Below are positions 31,930-40,551 of a stretch of DNA of 64,000 nt, one piece after another. The notes beneath the pieces are model-generated. The model did no database searches. It saw only the letters and a list, made by a program, of their open reading frames with translations, and had not been told where the DNA came from. The first letter of the stretch is position 1. Each line of letters opens with the position of its first letter. The translations under genes were made by a program, and so were the position numbers. Source of the DNA: Perkinsus olseni (lineage: Eukaryota > Perkinsozoa > Perkinsida > Perkinsidae); NCBI GenBank assembly GCA_013115135.1, contig JABANP010000001.1, positions 124,001-188,000 on the forward strand, read 5' to 3'.

Positions 31930-33441
31930 TCATTTGGTAGGGGAGACCGTGGCGGAAGCCTGGATGCTGCTTGTCCCACTACCGACTCGGTACCTACGCT
32001 CGAAGTAGGCCTGAATCTCCTCGAAGGTTTTGCCCTTGGTTTCGGGGACCAGGAATAATACGAACAATACCATGATGAGACATATTCCAGCGAAAAGCCA
32101 GAAGACACCATAAAAGGTAATAGCTTCAGTGACTTGGTTCAAGAAGTGCGTGACAATGAAAGAACATAACCAGTTGACCATAGTAGCGATGGAAGCGGCC
32201 AAAGCTCTCACTTCGTCAGGGAAGAGCTCAGCCATTATCAACCACGGTATAGCACCCACACCGAAGGAGAAGGATGCGATGTAACAATACGCAGCCGTGA
32301 TGGCCAACCACCCAACATTCTGATTACCAGATACATTACTCAGATAAAAGAACAGACCCTCGCAGACAGCGCTGATGCACATGCCTGAAGCTGCTGATAT
32401 TAAGAGAACTCTTCTGCCGAGTTTGTCGACGATCGCCACGGCGATGATCGTTACACCGACTTGGACAGCCATAACCGTCAGCGCCACTTCGTTCCTATTG
32501 TCAATGCCTGCCGCTTGAAAGATAGAAGTCTGGTAGAAAATGATAGCGTTGATGCCCGAGAACTGCTGCAGTACTTGTAGCATAATGCCGATGAAAAACT
32601 GCATTCTACTTCTGTTCAACGCCTTCAAAGATTTCATAATGGAGCCCTTCTCCTCAGTGTCTTTCTTAGCTCGGATCGCGTCAAGGGCCATAAGCTCAGC
32701 GTTGACCTCGGGGTCACTCTCGTCGGCACCACGCAACCTGATGAGGACGGCTTTGGCTGCCTCGTTGCGAGACTTCTCGGCAAGCCAACGTGGGGACTCC
32801 GGCGCGAAGAACATGCATATACCGAAGAGGGCAGCAGGGATGATGTAGATGAAGCTGAGGAGCCGCCAGTTACAGAAGGTAGTGGAAGTAGCGTTTGGAT
32901 CGGTGGACCCTGCCTGAGTGCGGAATGCCAACCCGAGGACGTAGGCCAGTAGAATGCCGATGGTGATACCGAGCTGGTTGCACGCTCCCAGCAGGCCACG
33001 GTACTTGGTGGGGGCTACCTCGCCGATGTAGGTAGGCACACTGAAGGAGCTCATACCGAGGGCAATGCCGATAACGACGCGGGCCAGGATGAGCTGCCAA
33101 GCTGTGTTGGCAAGACCGATCCAAAGGAAGGCTAGCAGGAAGAGAGGGGATGCTCCAATAAGACTCCACTTGCGACCGATTTTCTCGTTAACAGGACCAC
33201 CGCCGAGGGCGCCGACGATGGCACCGATGTTGACCATAGAACCGAAGAGGGACGCTTCGTTGTCAGTGCGTAAGACGAAAAAGGAAGATCCCTGGCCGAT
33301 CTGGATAGGGTCCCCACCGGTGGTGGTCACGGTGTTCCTCATAGTGTCGATGGCTGGCCCTGAGAACCCCAGAGACAGGCCGAAAAGCAGCGCTCCGAAG
33401 AGGGATGCTGATACGGATAGAACCGCACAGGTATGATTCAT
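31930..33441 (-). CDS. MFS sugar transporter (SLC2/hexose family), intronless
   Basis: Single exon of about 503 residues, near the usual 450-550 for the family. Twelve hydrophobic segments are evident. Family signatures in order: GSMVNIGAIVGALGGGPVNEKIGRKWS (the G-x3-D/E-R/K-x-G-R-R/K loop after TM2, here NEKIGRKW), PTYIGEVAPTKYRGLLG after TM4, ESPRWLAEK after TM6, QQFSGINAIIFYQTSIF in TM7, DKLGRRVLL after TM8 and PETKGKTFEEI after TM12. It should move hexoses across the plasma or another membrane. I prefer the Met at 33,441 (MNHTCAVL), next to TM1; an in-frame Met at 33,483 adds 14 residues. The lack of introns contrasts with all large neighbours. Confidence 0.93.
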   Translation of the reverse strand: MNHTCAVLSVSASLFGALLFGLSLGFSGPAIDTMRNTVTTTGGDPIQIGQGSSFFVLRTDNEASLFGSMVNIGAIVGALGGGPVNEKIGRKWSLIGASPLFLLAFLWIGLANTAWQLILARVVIGIALGMSSFSVPTYIGEVAPTKYRGLLGACNQLGITIGILLAYVLGLAFRTQAGSTDPNATSTTFCNWRLLSFIYIIPAALFGICMFFAPESPRWLAEKSRNEAAKAVLIRLRGADESDPEVNAELMALDAIRAKKDTEEKGSIMKSLKALNRSRMQFFIGIMLQVLQQFSGINAIIFYQTSIFQAAGIDNRNEVALTVMAVQVGVTIIAVAIVDKLGRRVLLISAASGMCISAVCEGLFFYLSNVSGNQNVGWLAITAAYCYIASFSFGVGAIPWLIMAELFPDEVRALAASIATMVNWLCSFIVTHFLNQVTEAITFYGVFWLFAGICLIMVLFVLFLVPETKGKTFEEIQAYFERRYRVGSGTSSIQASATVSPTK

Positions 33442-33483
33442 TGACGACAGCGAAATTATCAACTGGGTTGGTAGCTGTAGCAA

Positions 33484-33991
33484 GGCGTCTTGCGCTCGCG
33501 TGCAGAATATCTCGCTACGCCCGATAATGAAAACGCGTACGGGGACCCGAGTGAGCTACCTCATTCAACCACGGCCTGCGTACGCTGGTCTGTCTTGCGC
33601 ACCGTAGTAGGCAAGCATGTCAATACTACTTACTATTGATTGGCCTGTGCTTGCGGGCGTTTGTCTGTCTGTTTGGCTGGTTAAGGTTGATAAACGTTTC
33701 ACTTGTGATCCGTATAATCTACCATGTCAGACGTGTATAATTCCGTTTCCACTCAAAAATAACCACGGCCTTCGGGTAAGAAAGGCCCCTGACGGAGAAT
33801 GGTGTGAGGCCAGAGAACAAGGGAACTGGAGGGTAGGGACAAGCGCCGCTGGAAGCTCTTGTGAGCATCGGTACGTAACCAGCTATGCACTGACGTGCTA
33901 ATTCTTTGAATGCGCAATGGGCTGTCCTCGCGAGCTTTGGCTGTGCACTCTTAAATCAACAGCATCACCGTTATACAGCAGAAGCGATCCC
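33484..33991. other. Upstream region of the transporter, no gene supported
   Basis: Contains only an unsupported plus frame (33,617-33,901). It probably carries the transporter's promoter. No recognisable motif. Confidence 0.35.
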
Positions 33992-34276
33992 TCACGAACC
34001 TCCCTTCAATGGGCCATAGACGTCTTCAACGGGGCTGGTTGGATGGCCCATTTTCCGAACCTTCCGGTGGTACGCGTAGCGTGACATTGCCTCGTCAACG
34101 GTCTCACGGTTCCATGTCGAGTGGCGAGTCATTCCACTATGAACAGACCAGGGTACGGAGTTGTAGTTGTGGGAGGCTGTAGCTTCCCAGTGAAGGTGCT
34201 CTATGGTTGTTGGAACCCAGGGACTTCTTGAATAGGGAAGACTGATTTGATATGAACAGAAACCCAACTCAATCAT
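33992..34276 (-). CDS. Small basic protein, unrecognised
   Basis: A 94-aa frame, or the last exon of a longer gene. The second half reads WNRETVDEAMSRYAYHRKV and then RKMGHPTSPVEDVYGPLKGG, with the composition of small mitochondrial or ribosome-associated proteins; that is only an impression. An acceptor-like sequence lies just upstream of the Met, so an upstream exon is possible. Confidence 0.5.
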   Translation of the reverse strand: MIELGFCSYQISLPYSRSPWVPTTIEHLHWEATASHNYNSVPWSVHSGMTRHSTWNRETVDEAMSRYAYHRKVRKMGHPTSPVEDVYGPLKGGS

Positions 34277-34422
34277 CGCCTTCTCAAAACTCTAATTGTT
34301 GCATCGCTCCGCTACACATGCCACACGAAAGTGAATCGCATTAAGTTTGAACGTGGGCAAGCAGCCTTTCTTTCTGTGTTCGCTACAGACAAATCGGACG
34401 TACGTGGTCAGCTGTATGGTGT

Positions 34423-35893
34423 ATGAGTTTCGCCGGCTCACTTCTACTGCGACATCACCGAAGCGACGATAAACCCAAGACGGTCATCACCCCCTCAGTG
34501 GCGGGAGTGGCTATTGAAACTATCGGGTAAGCGTCATTCTTCGTCGACAGTGATTCATTTCCATGCCCTCGCAACCTTTGCTCTGTTGCAAGTGGGTGTC
34601 ACTAATGTTGTGTCACACAACTTGTGTGATAACCGTGTTGAACTTAATATGCCTCGTTCGCTTTGGAGTGGTATCGGAATTCTACTTTCAGGGAGAGTGT
34701 CTACCAAGGCGGCGCTTTGGATGATACAGAATATCTGCTGTTTAATAATAGAATCATCGCATCTGACATCAGCTCGGATTCCCCTAAGGCTGCTTCCATA
34801 GATCCCGAAGGTCTCATCTTTGGCGCTATGAATTGGAGCGATCACGAGAGGGGAAAGGTGGGTGAAGCAGCGGTGTTATTGAGACCCTATCCCTGCGTAT
34901 CAGATACTACCCATGGTCAGTAAGGAAGAGTACACAGTACGAGTGAATAAGGACGTCAGCGTTCTAGTACGGGTTCGGACACTCTGCCTGTCCTCTCACG
35001 TATGCCCGGATAAGATCTCCCGTCGCGTTGCTGGTGGAAGTGGTCCGGCGAGCCAAAGATTGTACAGGTTTGAGAATCGTCCGTGTATCCTGGCCTTGCA
35101 TGATCTGGGTGATGAGAGGTCGACCTGGTTGCAGTGGATGCGCTTGGTTGTGGATATCTTTGAAGAGGGTATCTTTGATATTATCATGCTCGAGGTTGAC
35201 GCGTGGCGAAAAGATTCCTCCCTTTGGTTCGCCTACTTACCTATTATACTACCACACCTTCTGAGGCACTTGGGCGTTGAGAAGATTCACGTACTAGCCG
35301 ACGGGTTCGGTAGTGGCTGTTTCATAAGATGCCTGACGCAATGGTGGGCTCATGATGATGCCGAGGCCCTCAAGATCTTCTCGAGGACAACTCATCTCCT
35401 TCACAACTGCGACTATCCTCAATCCATCAGTCTGGGTGACGGCCGGTGGGTTGAAGTATTGCGGCGCGCGGTCGAGGAGAGTCAGCTGCAACTGTGGTTG
35501 ACTTGGCAAGATTCCGTCCTTCCGTCGAAAGTGACACGAACGCGCTTAAGCGTCCGAAACCGCATGACCATGCTGCATAGCTCCTTCACTGGGCTGGCTG
35601 AGGAGCTCCGCCGTCAACGACGGATCTACGAGTTGGACTTCGACCCGATCATTGTGAGCGAAGTACCGTCATCGGTGATGCGGACTGAGGTTGTGGGAAG
35701 CTCAGCAGGGAAAATATCTAAAACAACTTTCGTCAACTTGATCGATCTTGACGAGTTCGCTGAGTCGGTGAGGGAGTTCTTCCGAGAAGGGGAGAGGACG
35801 GGGATGCGGCTCACGAGGGAGTGTTTCCGGGAGGACCTCTTTATCAACGCAGAAGTGTTCGGAGCGGTCAATCGGATTGTCAATGAGGTATGA
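34423..35893 (+). CDS. Alpha/beta-hydrolase-like protein
   Basis: Three exons. Exon 1 starts MSFAGSLLLRHHRSDDKPK. Introns at 34,527-34,691 and 34,858-34,903 (46 bp) join in frame to ..GESVYQGGALDDTEYLLF.. and ILPMVSKEEYTVRVNKDVSV. Total about 420 residues. The core reads PCILALHDLGDERSTWLQWM (oxyanion-hole type HDLG loop), then FDIIMLEVDAW, then LGVEKIHVLADGFGSGCFIR at the nucleophile-elbow position. That elbow is GFGSG-like instead of the usual G-x-S-x-G with Ser at the centre, so catalysis is doubtful. The C-terminal third is charged. It resembles lipase or NDR-like folds; substrate unknown. Confidence 0.6.
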
Positions 35894-36141
35894 GGTTGTT
35901 GGGCGGCGGAGTTACGTGTAATCGCATTCTGAAGGTTCCTGAAGGAGGGGCCATTTTACCAGCATTACTGCCAGAGGAAGAGAAGAGAAAACGGTAGTAT
36001 TGGTGGAATGGGCCAGGGGTTGTCCATAATCCGGATAATAATCAATTGGCGAAGGTTCGATCCTTTGCGAGGGCGCATTTCGATCTGCTCTCTTGAATTA
36101 TCATCATCTCGTTATATTGGGGAGAAGTCCGATGGTCCGCC

Positions 36142-36570
36142 TTGTGGTTAGCCAGGAAATGGCTGGATGGCCTCAGGTTCCCTCCGAGGCCTAGCGCTAG
36201 GGCGTTGGCTCTTCAAAGGCAGAGGACCGAGGCGATGAAGAGATGTAGTATGATACAGTCGCTCCTGGTCGCTCCTGCCCTGGTCAAAGTTTATCGTAGC
36301 TCTCGCTTCTATCGTAGAAGTGGGAGCTACGATAAACTTGACTGTATCTGATACAGTATGATACAGTGTATCATACCACATCTCATCGTCGCCTCGGTCC
36401 TCCGATAGTAGCGTGGGAGCTGGGCACGCAGAAGTCGTGTTAACTGTGATCTTGTCGTTCAGTGGTGAAGAAGAAAGAGGTTGAGTCGGAGTTGAGAGGA
36501 CTGGCTGAGGACTATGAAGGGGAAAGATCTCTTCTTAGACATGTAGTACTCCTAAAGCGTAACTAAGTAC
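36142..36570 (+). CDS. Possible exons of an unknown gene
   Basis: A frame at 36,160-36,240 reads RKWLDGLRFPPRPSARALA and LQRQRTEAMKR. After a good acceptor (TTGTCGTTCAG) near 36,461 another reads KKKEVESELRGLAEDYEGERS. Both look like charged helical protein. The segment between them is a foldback. No family recognised. Confidence 0.3.
36222..36402. repeat. Nested foldback (long imperfect hairpin)
   Basis: The outer arms are about 38 bp each: left GAGGACCGAGGCGATGAAG from 36,222, right its near-complement ending 36,402, with few mismatches and one small gap. The inner perfect arms are 16 bp: AAGTTTATCGTAGCTC at 36,287-36,302 and its complement at 36,324-36,339, separated by 21 nt. The word TATGATACAGT recurs. 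Folded R-loop or RNA hairpin of about 180 nt is possible. It could be a MITE-like foldback element or a small-RNA precursor. Confidence 0.75.
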
Positions 36571-37148
36571 GCGAACCCACACAAGCCACACAAGGTCCCT
36601 TTGGCGTAAGGAATTTTGTAGCGGGTTCTTGTGGACTCGCTAGATATTTTTCGAGTGGTGTGGGCGGCGGAGATTCTCATTAATGTTGTAATTTCCGAAA
36701 TATCGTTCCCTAGTCGGGGCTCGTATCACCGATGGGTTAATTTCCGCATAGGTGCTCACCCAGTCAATGGAAACTGCGGAGTTGGAGGAAAGGACGCGCT
36801 TGCGACGGACCAACACCAAAAGCCTCACAGACGCCAGGGTCGATGACACCAAGTGACCTGCACATAATTTGGGTGCTCTCAGAATGCTGACAGGGCAGGT
36901 CGAGCAGGGTTTCTCTTAGGCGGGATTAGCCAGCGGACTGCCGGCGAGTGGCGCGAGGAAGCTCACGCGTATCCTAGGTTGAAGAGGGAGATAAATGGGC
37001 AGTCTTGTGCTTAGAGGTCTTAGCATGCTTACCAATTTATCATGTTACTTGCACGAGTGGCTTATCGCGCATCATATTCTTTGCGTTGGCTTCGGGCTTG
37101 CGATGATTCTCCTTGGCTGCTACAGTTGGTATCACAGTGGACTTTAAT
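36571..37148. other. No gene supported
   Basis: Short frames only. May hold the promoter or first exons of the gene that follows. Confidence 0.3.
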
Positions 37149-39960
37149 AATGACAGCCATCAACGCAGGGAAGTGGATCTGCTTCAGCATAGACGATCTT
37201 AAGAAATTCCAAGGTCTTCCAGAGTGCACCAAGAAACCCAAGAATTTTCCAGCCCTCATCGACAAGGACAACAATGAGTCACCATTATTAGGGAGTACTA
37301 GGGGGGAGGGTCGGCCTGCTGGTCGATGGGGGGCCGCAGAGGCGATAGGCTCTCCTGTCACGAGTAGTCGATGGTGTGGTAAATTTCCATGAGACTCGGG
37401 TTCTACTGCGCGAGAGATTGGGCCATAGAGTCCCTGGTTGTAAGCACTGAATTCGCCGGGCTGTTGAGTCTGTCTCGGATGAGTCAGCCACGCGTGGGAA
37501 GATATCTTTCTGTTTCAGCTTATCGAGGAGATCAGCGGAGAGGCGGCGGACAAGGCAGTGGTGGTCGTCCTAGAGGGACCAGTACAATGGCATCTGGATG
37601 GACGGGGTAATAGTGCCCTCCTGGCCTCTTCCCTTATACGCTGGTTATCAATCACATCAGTAGTTTCTGGGTTCTGAGGGTTTCTGTTAGGAATTGTAGC
37701 ATATTACTGCGCTCCAGTTCGACGATCACTTCGAAGCTCTCATCTTCATTAATGGGTCTCCCATCTCCTAATCAAAATACTCGGTGCACTCTCGCCATTT
37801 CCTTCCCGTCTCAGTGACCATCATGAGCGTGCGGGTGCTCGGGAAGTGGGCAAACCAGGCCAGTGGAGGTACGTGGGTTGAACGACTTCCGGGATTTTTC
37901 GTTTTTGATACCACATTTCCACGAGTTCGCGTGATTGCCATGCTCGGAGACTGGCTCATCAATGACGTGCGGTTCTGCAGTAGATCAGCATTGGGCCCTT
38001 CGGTTGTTATTCTCACGGGAGATCCTGGTGAGAGGCTCGGAGGAGAGTTGGGCGTTTTGTGGTATCTCAGAGATGGGGAAGAAGACAGAGCGGGGGACAA
38101 GCATCATCATCAGCGAGGTGCTCGGAGGTAGTATCTTGGAGAATCTTTATACTGCGCAAAGGATGGTGGTACGAATGTTTAGAGATGATGACCGTGGGGG
38201 TCGATACTCCAGTGGTTATCCAACTACTGCTGGTAAAGGTCGAAAGGGTGGGGGAGGCCGGTAGTACACTGGGCGCGGCCAGGCACACCTCTCAATGGCC
38301 CATCTCGGTCACCTAGCGCACTTTAAATATATTGTGGGCAGTGCGCCATACCACTCTTTTCGCAACATCCGGATCTTCCTAGGGTACCCTTTCTTGTCTC
38401 AGGAGACGCCACTCCACCAAGCAGTCCTCAAACTGGCGGTCTCGGCCGAGGGAGATTCTGGCCGGAAAGCCTCTGCCGACCGTCGGTGGAGGCGGTCTGG
38501 ATCAATTCACGTTGGGTGATATCAGGAAGGCTGAGAAAACCCTGGAGAAGGTGAGGGCTGGTTCTTATCGGCATTTGCGGAGGAAAAGCTCATTTCTGCA
38601 GTCCCATATGAGTCTGGGTCAGTACGCTCGTAAAGTTGCGCAAGGAGAGATCACTAAGACGGCAGATGAGGAGGACGCCAAGTAAGGGGGTCGGGTTCTA
38701 ACCTTTTCCGTATCTTGCACGGGTGAAGCTTGGATTTCCGTTTCTCTCAGTAAATTGCTCGATGATGACGATGGTTTCTTCGCGAGTGAAATTCCGGACG
38801 GTGAGGATGACGGAGGGAGGATGGCGAAGTGGCTGAAACCGACCGAAGGGAGCTCGGGGCCGCCGATGGTAATCTGATGGGGAAAGTCAACTCAGTGGTT
38901 CTGGGTAGTGCATCTCGAAAGCCTGGGGGAAATAGGGAACCGTCGCAAGGAGGGTTACAGTGAAAATCTTGGCGATAGCAATCGCGAGTCGTGTCTGCTA
39001 TTTGCAGGATTTGTGGATGTTCTGGTATTGATTGTAATTATTTTCAGCCCCAACCCCATTTGCCGGCAGGCGCCAAGACTCTTGAGGAATTGGAAGCTTC
39101 TCAGAGGCAGAAGCGACAACAGCGCGCTGCCGCAGAATCTTCGAGGATGCAGGGCCGAAATCAACAAAGTGTTGGACAGGTCAGCAGTACCAGCAGCAGC
39201 ACTCGCTATAATTTCGTGGCGCGCGGTCAAATGTCTAACGAATTTTCGATATATGCCCTTTCCCCTTAATTCCTATTGGCCCGGCCTTCTCGTTATAAAA
39301 TTCTTATCCGAACGATGGTTTGCTGCCGCTGTGCTTGCTGTTGCTACCCGTGGGTAGGTGTCAGAGTCTTTATACTATCAGGGAAGCAACCAGGCTGGTC
39401 TGCAGCTACTCTCAATGCTCCACTCAAAGGGCGGTGCTCAACAACAGCAGCAGAAGCAGCCGACGCCTAGGCCGTCCTCAGCAGTACCCCCACCTCCACC
39501 GGTCGGGGTGAGGGCCCCTCCACCACCGCCCCCTCCGCCGCAGTACCGTCCACAAGCACCACAGGTTGGACAGGGGCAGTCTGGGACCGTGTGGTCAGGA
39601 TGACTTCTCAGGCACCACAGGCTCCTCAGGCTAGGTTCTCGACCCAGCAGGTTATCGATCTGTTGCAGCAGGGGAGGCAGCAGCAGGAGGCTCAGAAGGC
39701 CCGACAGCAACAAATTGAGAATCTGTTGTTGCTGCAGCAACAGCTGGCTCGGGTAGGCTGGCTGCGACTCGAATGCTGTCGCGCGCCACGAAATTGTGGG
39801 TAGGCTCGAGCGCGTCAGGAGCAGACAGGACAGCAGATCACCCCCACGCCGAATATGATGGCGTTGTTGGAGCAGCTGCAGAGGCGACAGGTGAGACAGG
39901 GAGCCTCTCGCGAGTGGTTTTTCTCGGAAGTGAACCGTGTGACAGGCCCAACGCCAGCAA

Positions 39961-39992
<32 letters not shown>

Positions 39993-40401
39993 GCAGCAGC
40001 AGCAACAACAACAACGGCAGCAGATGTTGGCCTCCGCCATCGCCCAGCAACGAGCCGCTCAACACCAGCAGCAGCAAGCACATCAGTCGAATGCTTATCC
40101 ACAGCAGCAGCAACAACAGTAGGCATCCTGGGGTAGAGTGGCAGTCGTTCGAGTGGTCTTTATCTACAGGATCGATCCGGCCCTGCTGGCCCGTTTACAG
40201 CAGCAACAAGCTCAGTTGAGGATGCAGCAGCAGCGACAACAACAGCCGCAACAACAACAGCCGCAGTGGAACCCACAGGTAGGAACAGACGACTTAGCGC
40301 TCGCCCCAGTGATCGATTGTGGCCCTTTCTTCCAGCAACCTCAGTCCAACTACAGTAGTCCACCCAATGAGCAGGATGCCGAGCAGTGTAACCAGCAGTA
40401 G
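37149..40401 (+). CDS. Unrecognised protein with Gly/Arg segment and polyglutamine tail
   Basis: Many small exons. Early exon at 37,149 reads MTAINAGKWICFSIDDLKKF. After an acceptor at 37,517 comes LIEEISGEAADKAVVVVLEG, then LQFDDHFEALIFINVTIM, GTWVERLPGFFVFDTTFPRV and LGPSVVILTGDPEMGKKTE (43-bp intron between GDP and EMG). A Gly/Arg segment follows (RGGRYSSGYPTTAGKGRKGG), then LDQFTLGDIRKAEKTLEKVR, an acidic LLDDDDGFFASEIPDGEDD, and MAKWLKPTEG. The C-terminal third is Gln/Pro-rich: QLLSMLHSKGG, proline runs, FSTQQVIDLLQQGRQQQ, a long CAG/CAA tract at 39,955-40,020, and IDPALLARLQQQQAQLR. It ends at the TAG 40,399-40,401. The layout is that of an RNA-binding or mRNP-granule protein, but that is inference. 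Introns at 39,180-39,381 and 39,753-39,803 each contain motif A. The N-terminal part could belong to a separate gene. Confidence 0.55.
39210..39226 (+). repeat. Intron motif A, copy in the 202-bp intron
   Basis: AATTTCGTGGCGCGCGG on the plus strand, here in the same orientation as the host gene. It lies 31 nt after the donor of intron 39,180-39,381, which joins ..QQSVGQ to GSNQAGLQLL in phase 0. Confidence 0.65.
39753..39803 (+). other. 51-bp intron carrying motif A in opposite orientation
   Basis: Removal joins ..LLQQQLAR to ARARQEQTGQQITPTP in frame. Motif A, as GTCGCGCGCCACGAAATT, occupies 39,778-39,795, more than a third of the intron. Relative to the gene it is inverted compared with the copy in the upstream intron at 39,210. 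It is the same orientation relative to transcription as in the kinesin intron at 4,478-4,520. Confidence 0.75.
39955..40020 (+). repeat. CAG/CAA microsatellite (polyglutamine)
   Basis: A run of CAA and CAG triplets, broken by single CGG (Arg) codons, encoding about 19 consecutive Gln. Flanking exons are also Gln-rich (to 40,260). The CAA/CAG mixture suggests selection for Gln beyond simple slippage. Confidence 0.85.
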
Positions 40402-40551
40402 ATGGCGTTGGCGGTGGGCTCGGGGTTGTCGCTCTCCCGAATGGAGCACTCCTGCTAGGTGGAGCCATTTTCCTCTATTTGGAGCGGACCTGGTGTTGGG
40501 TTGTTAATGAAGTGGTGATGGGAATCTTAGGTTGATGCATGCAGTTGACAG

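Noticed and set aside
39438..40126. Minus-strand frames with long Cys, Leu or Val runs
   Set aside because: They are translations of the antisense of the CAG/CAA tract. The plus strand has consistent splice sites and Gln-rich exons.
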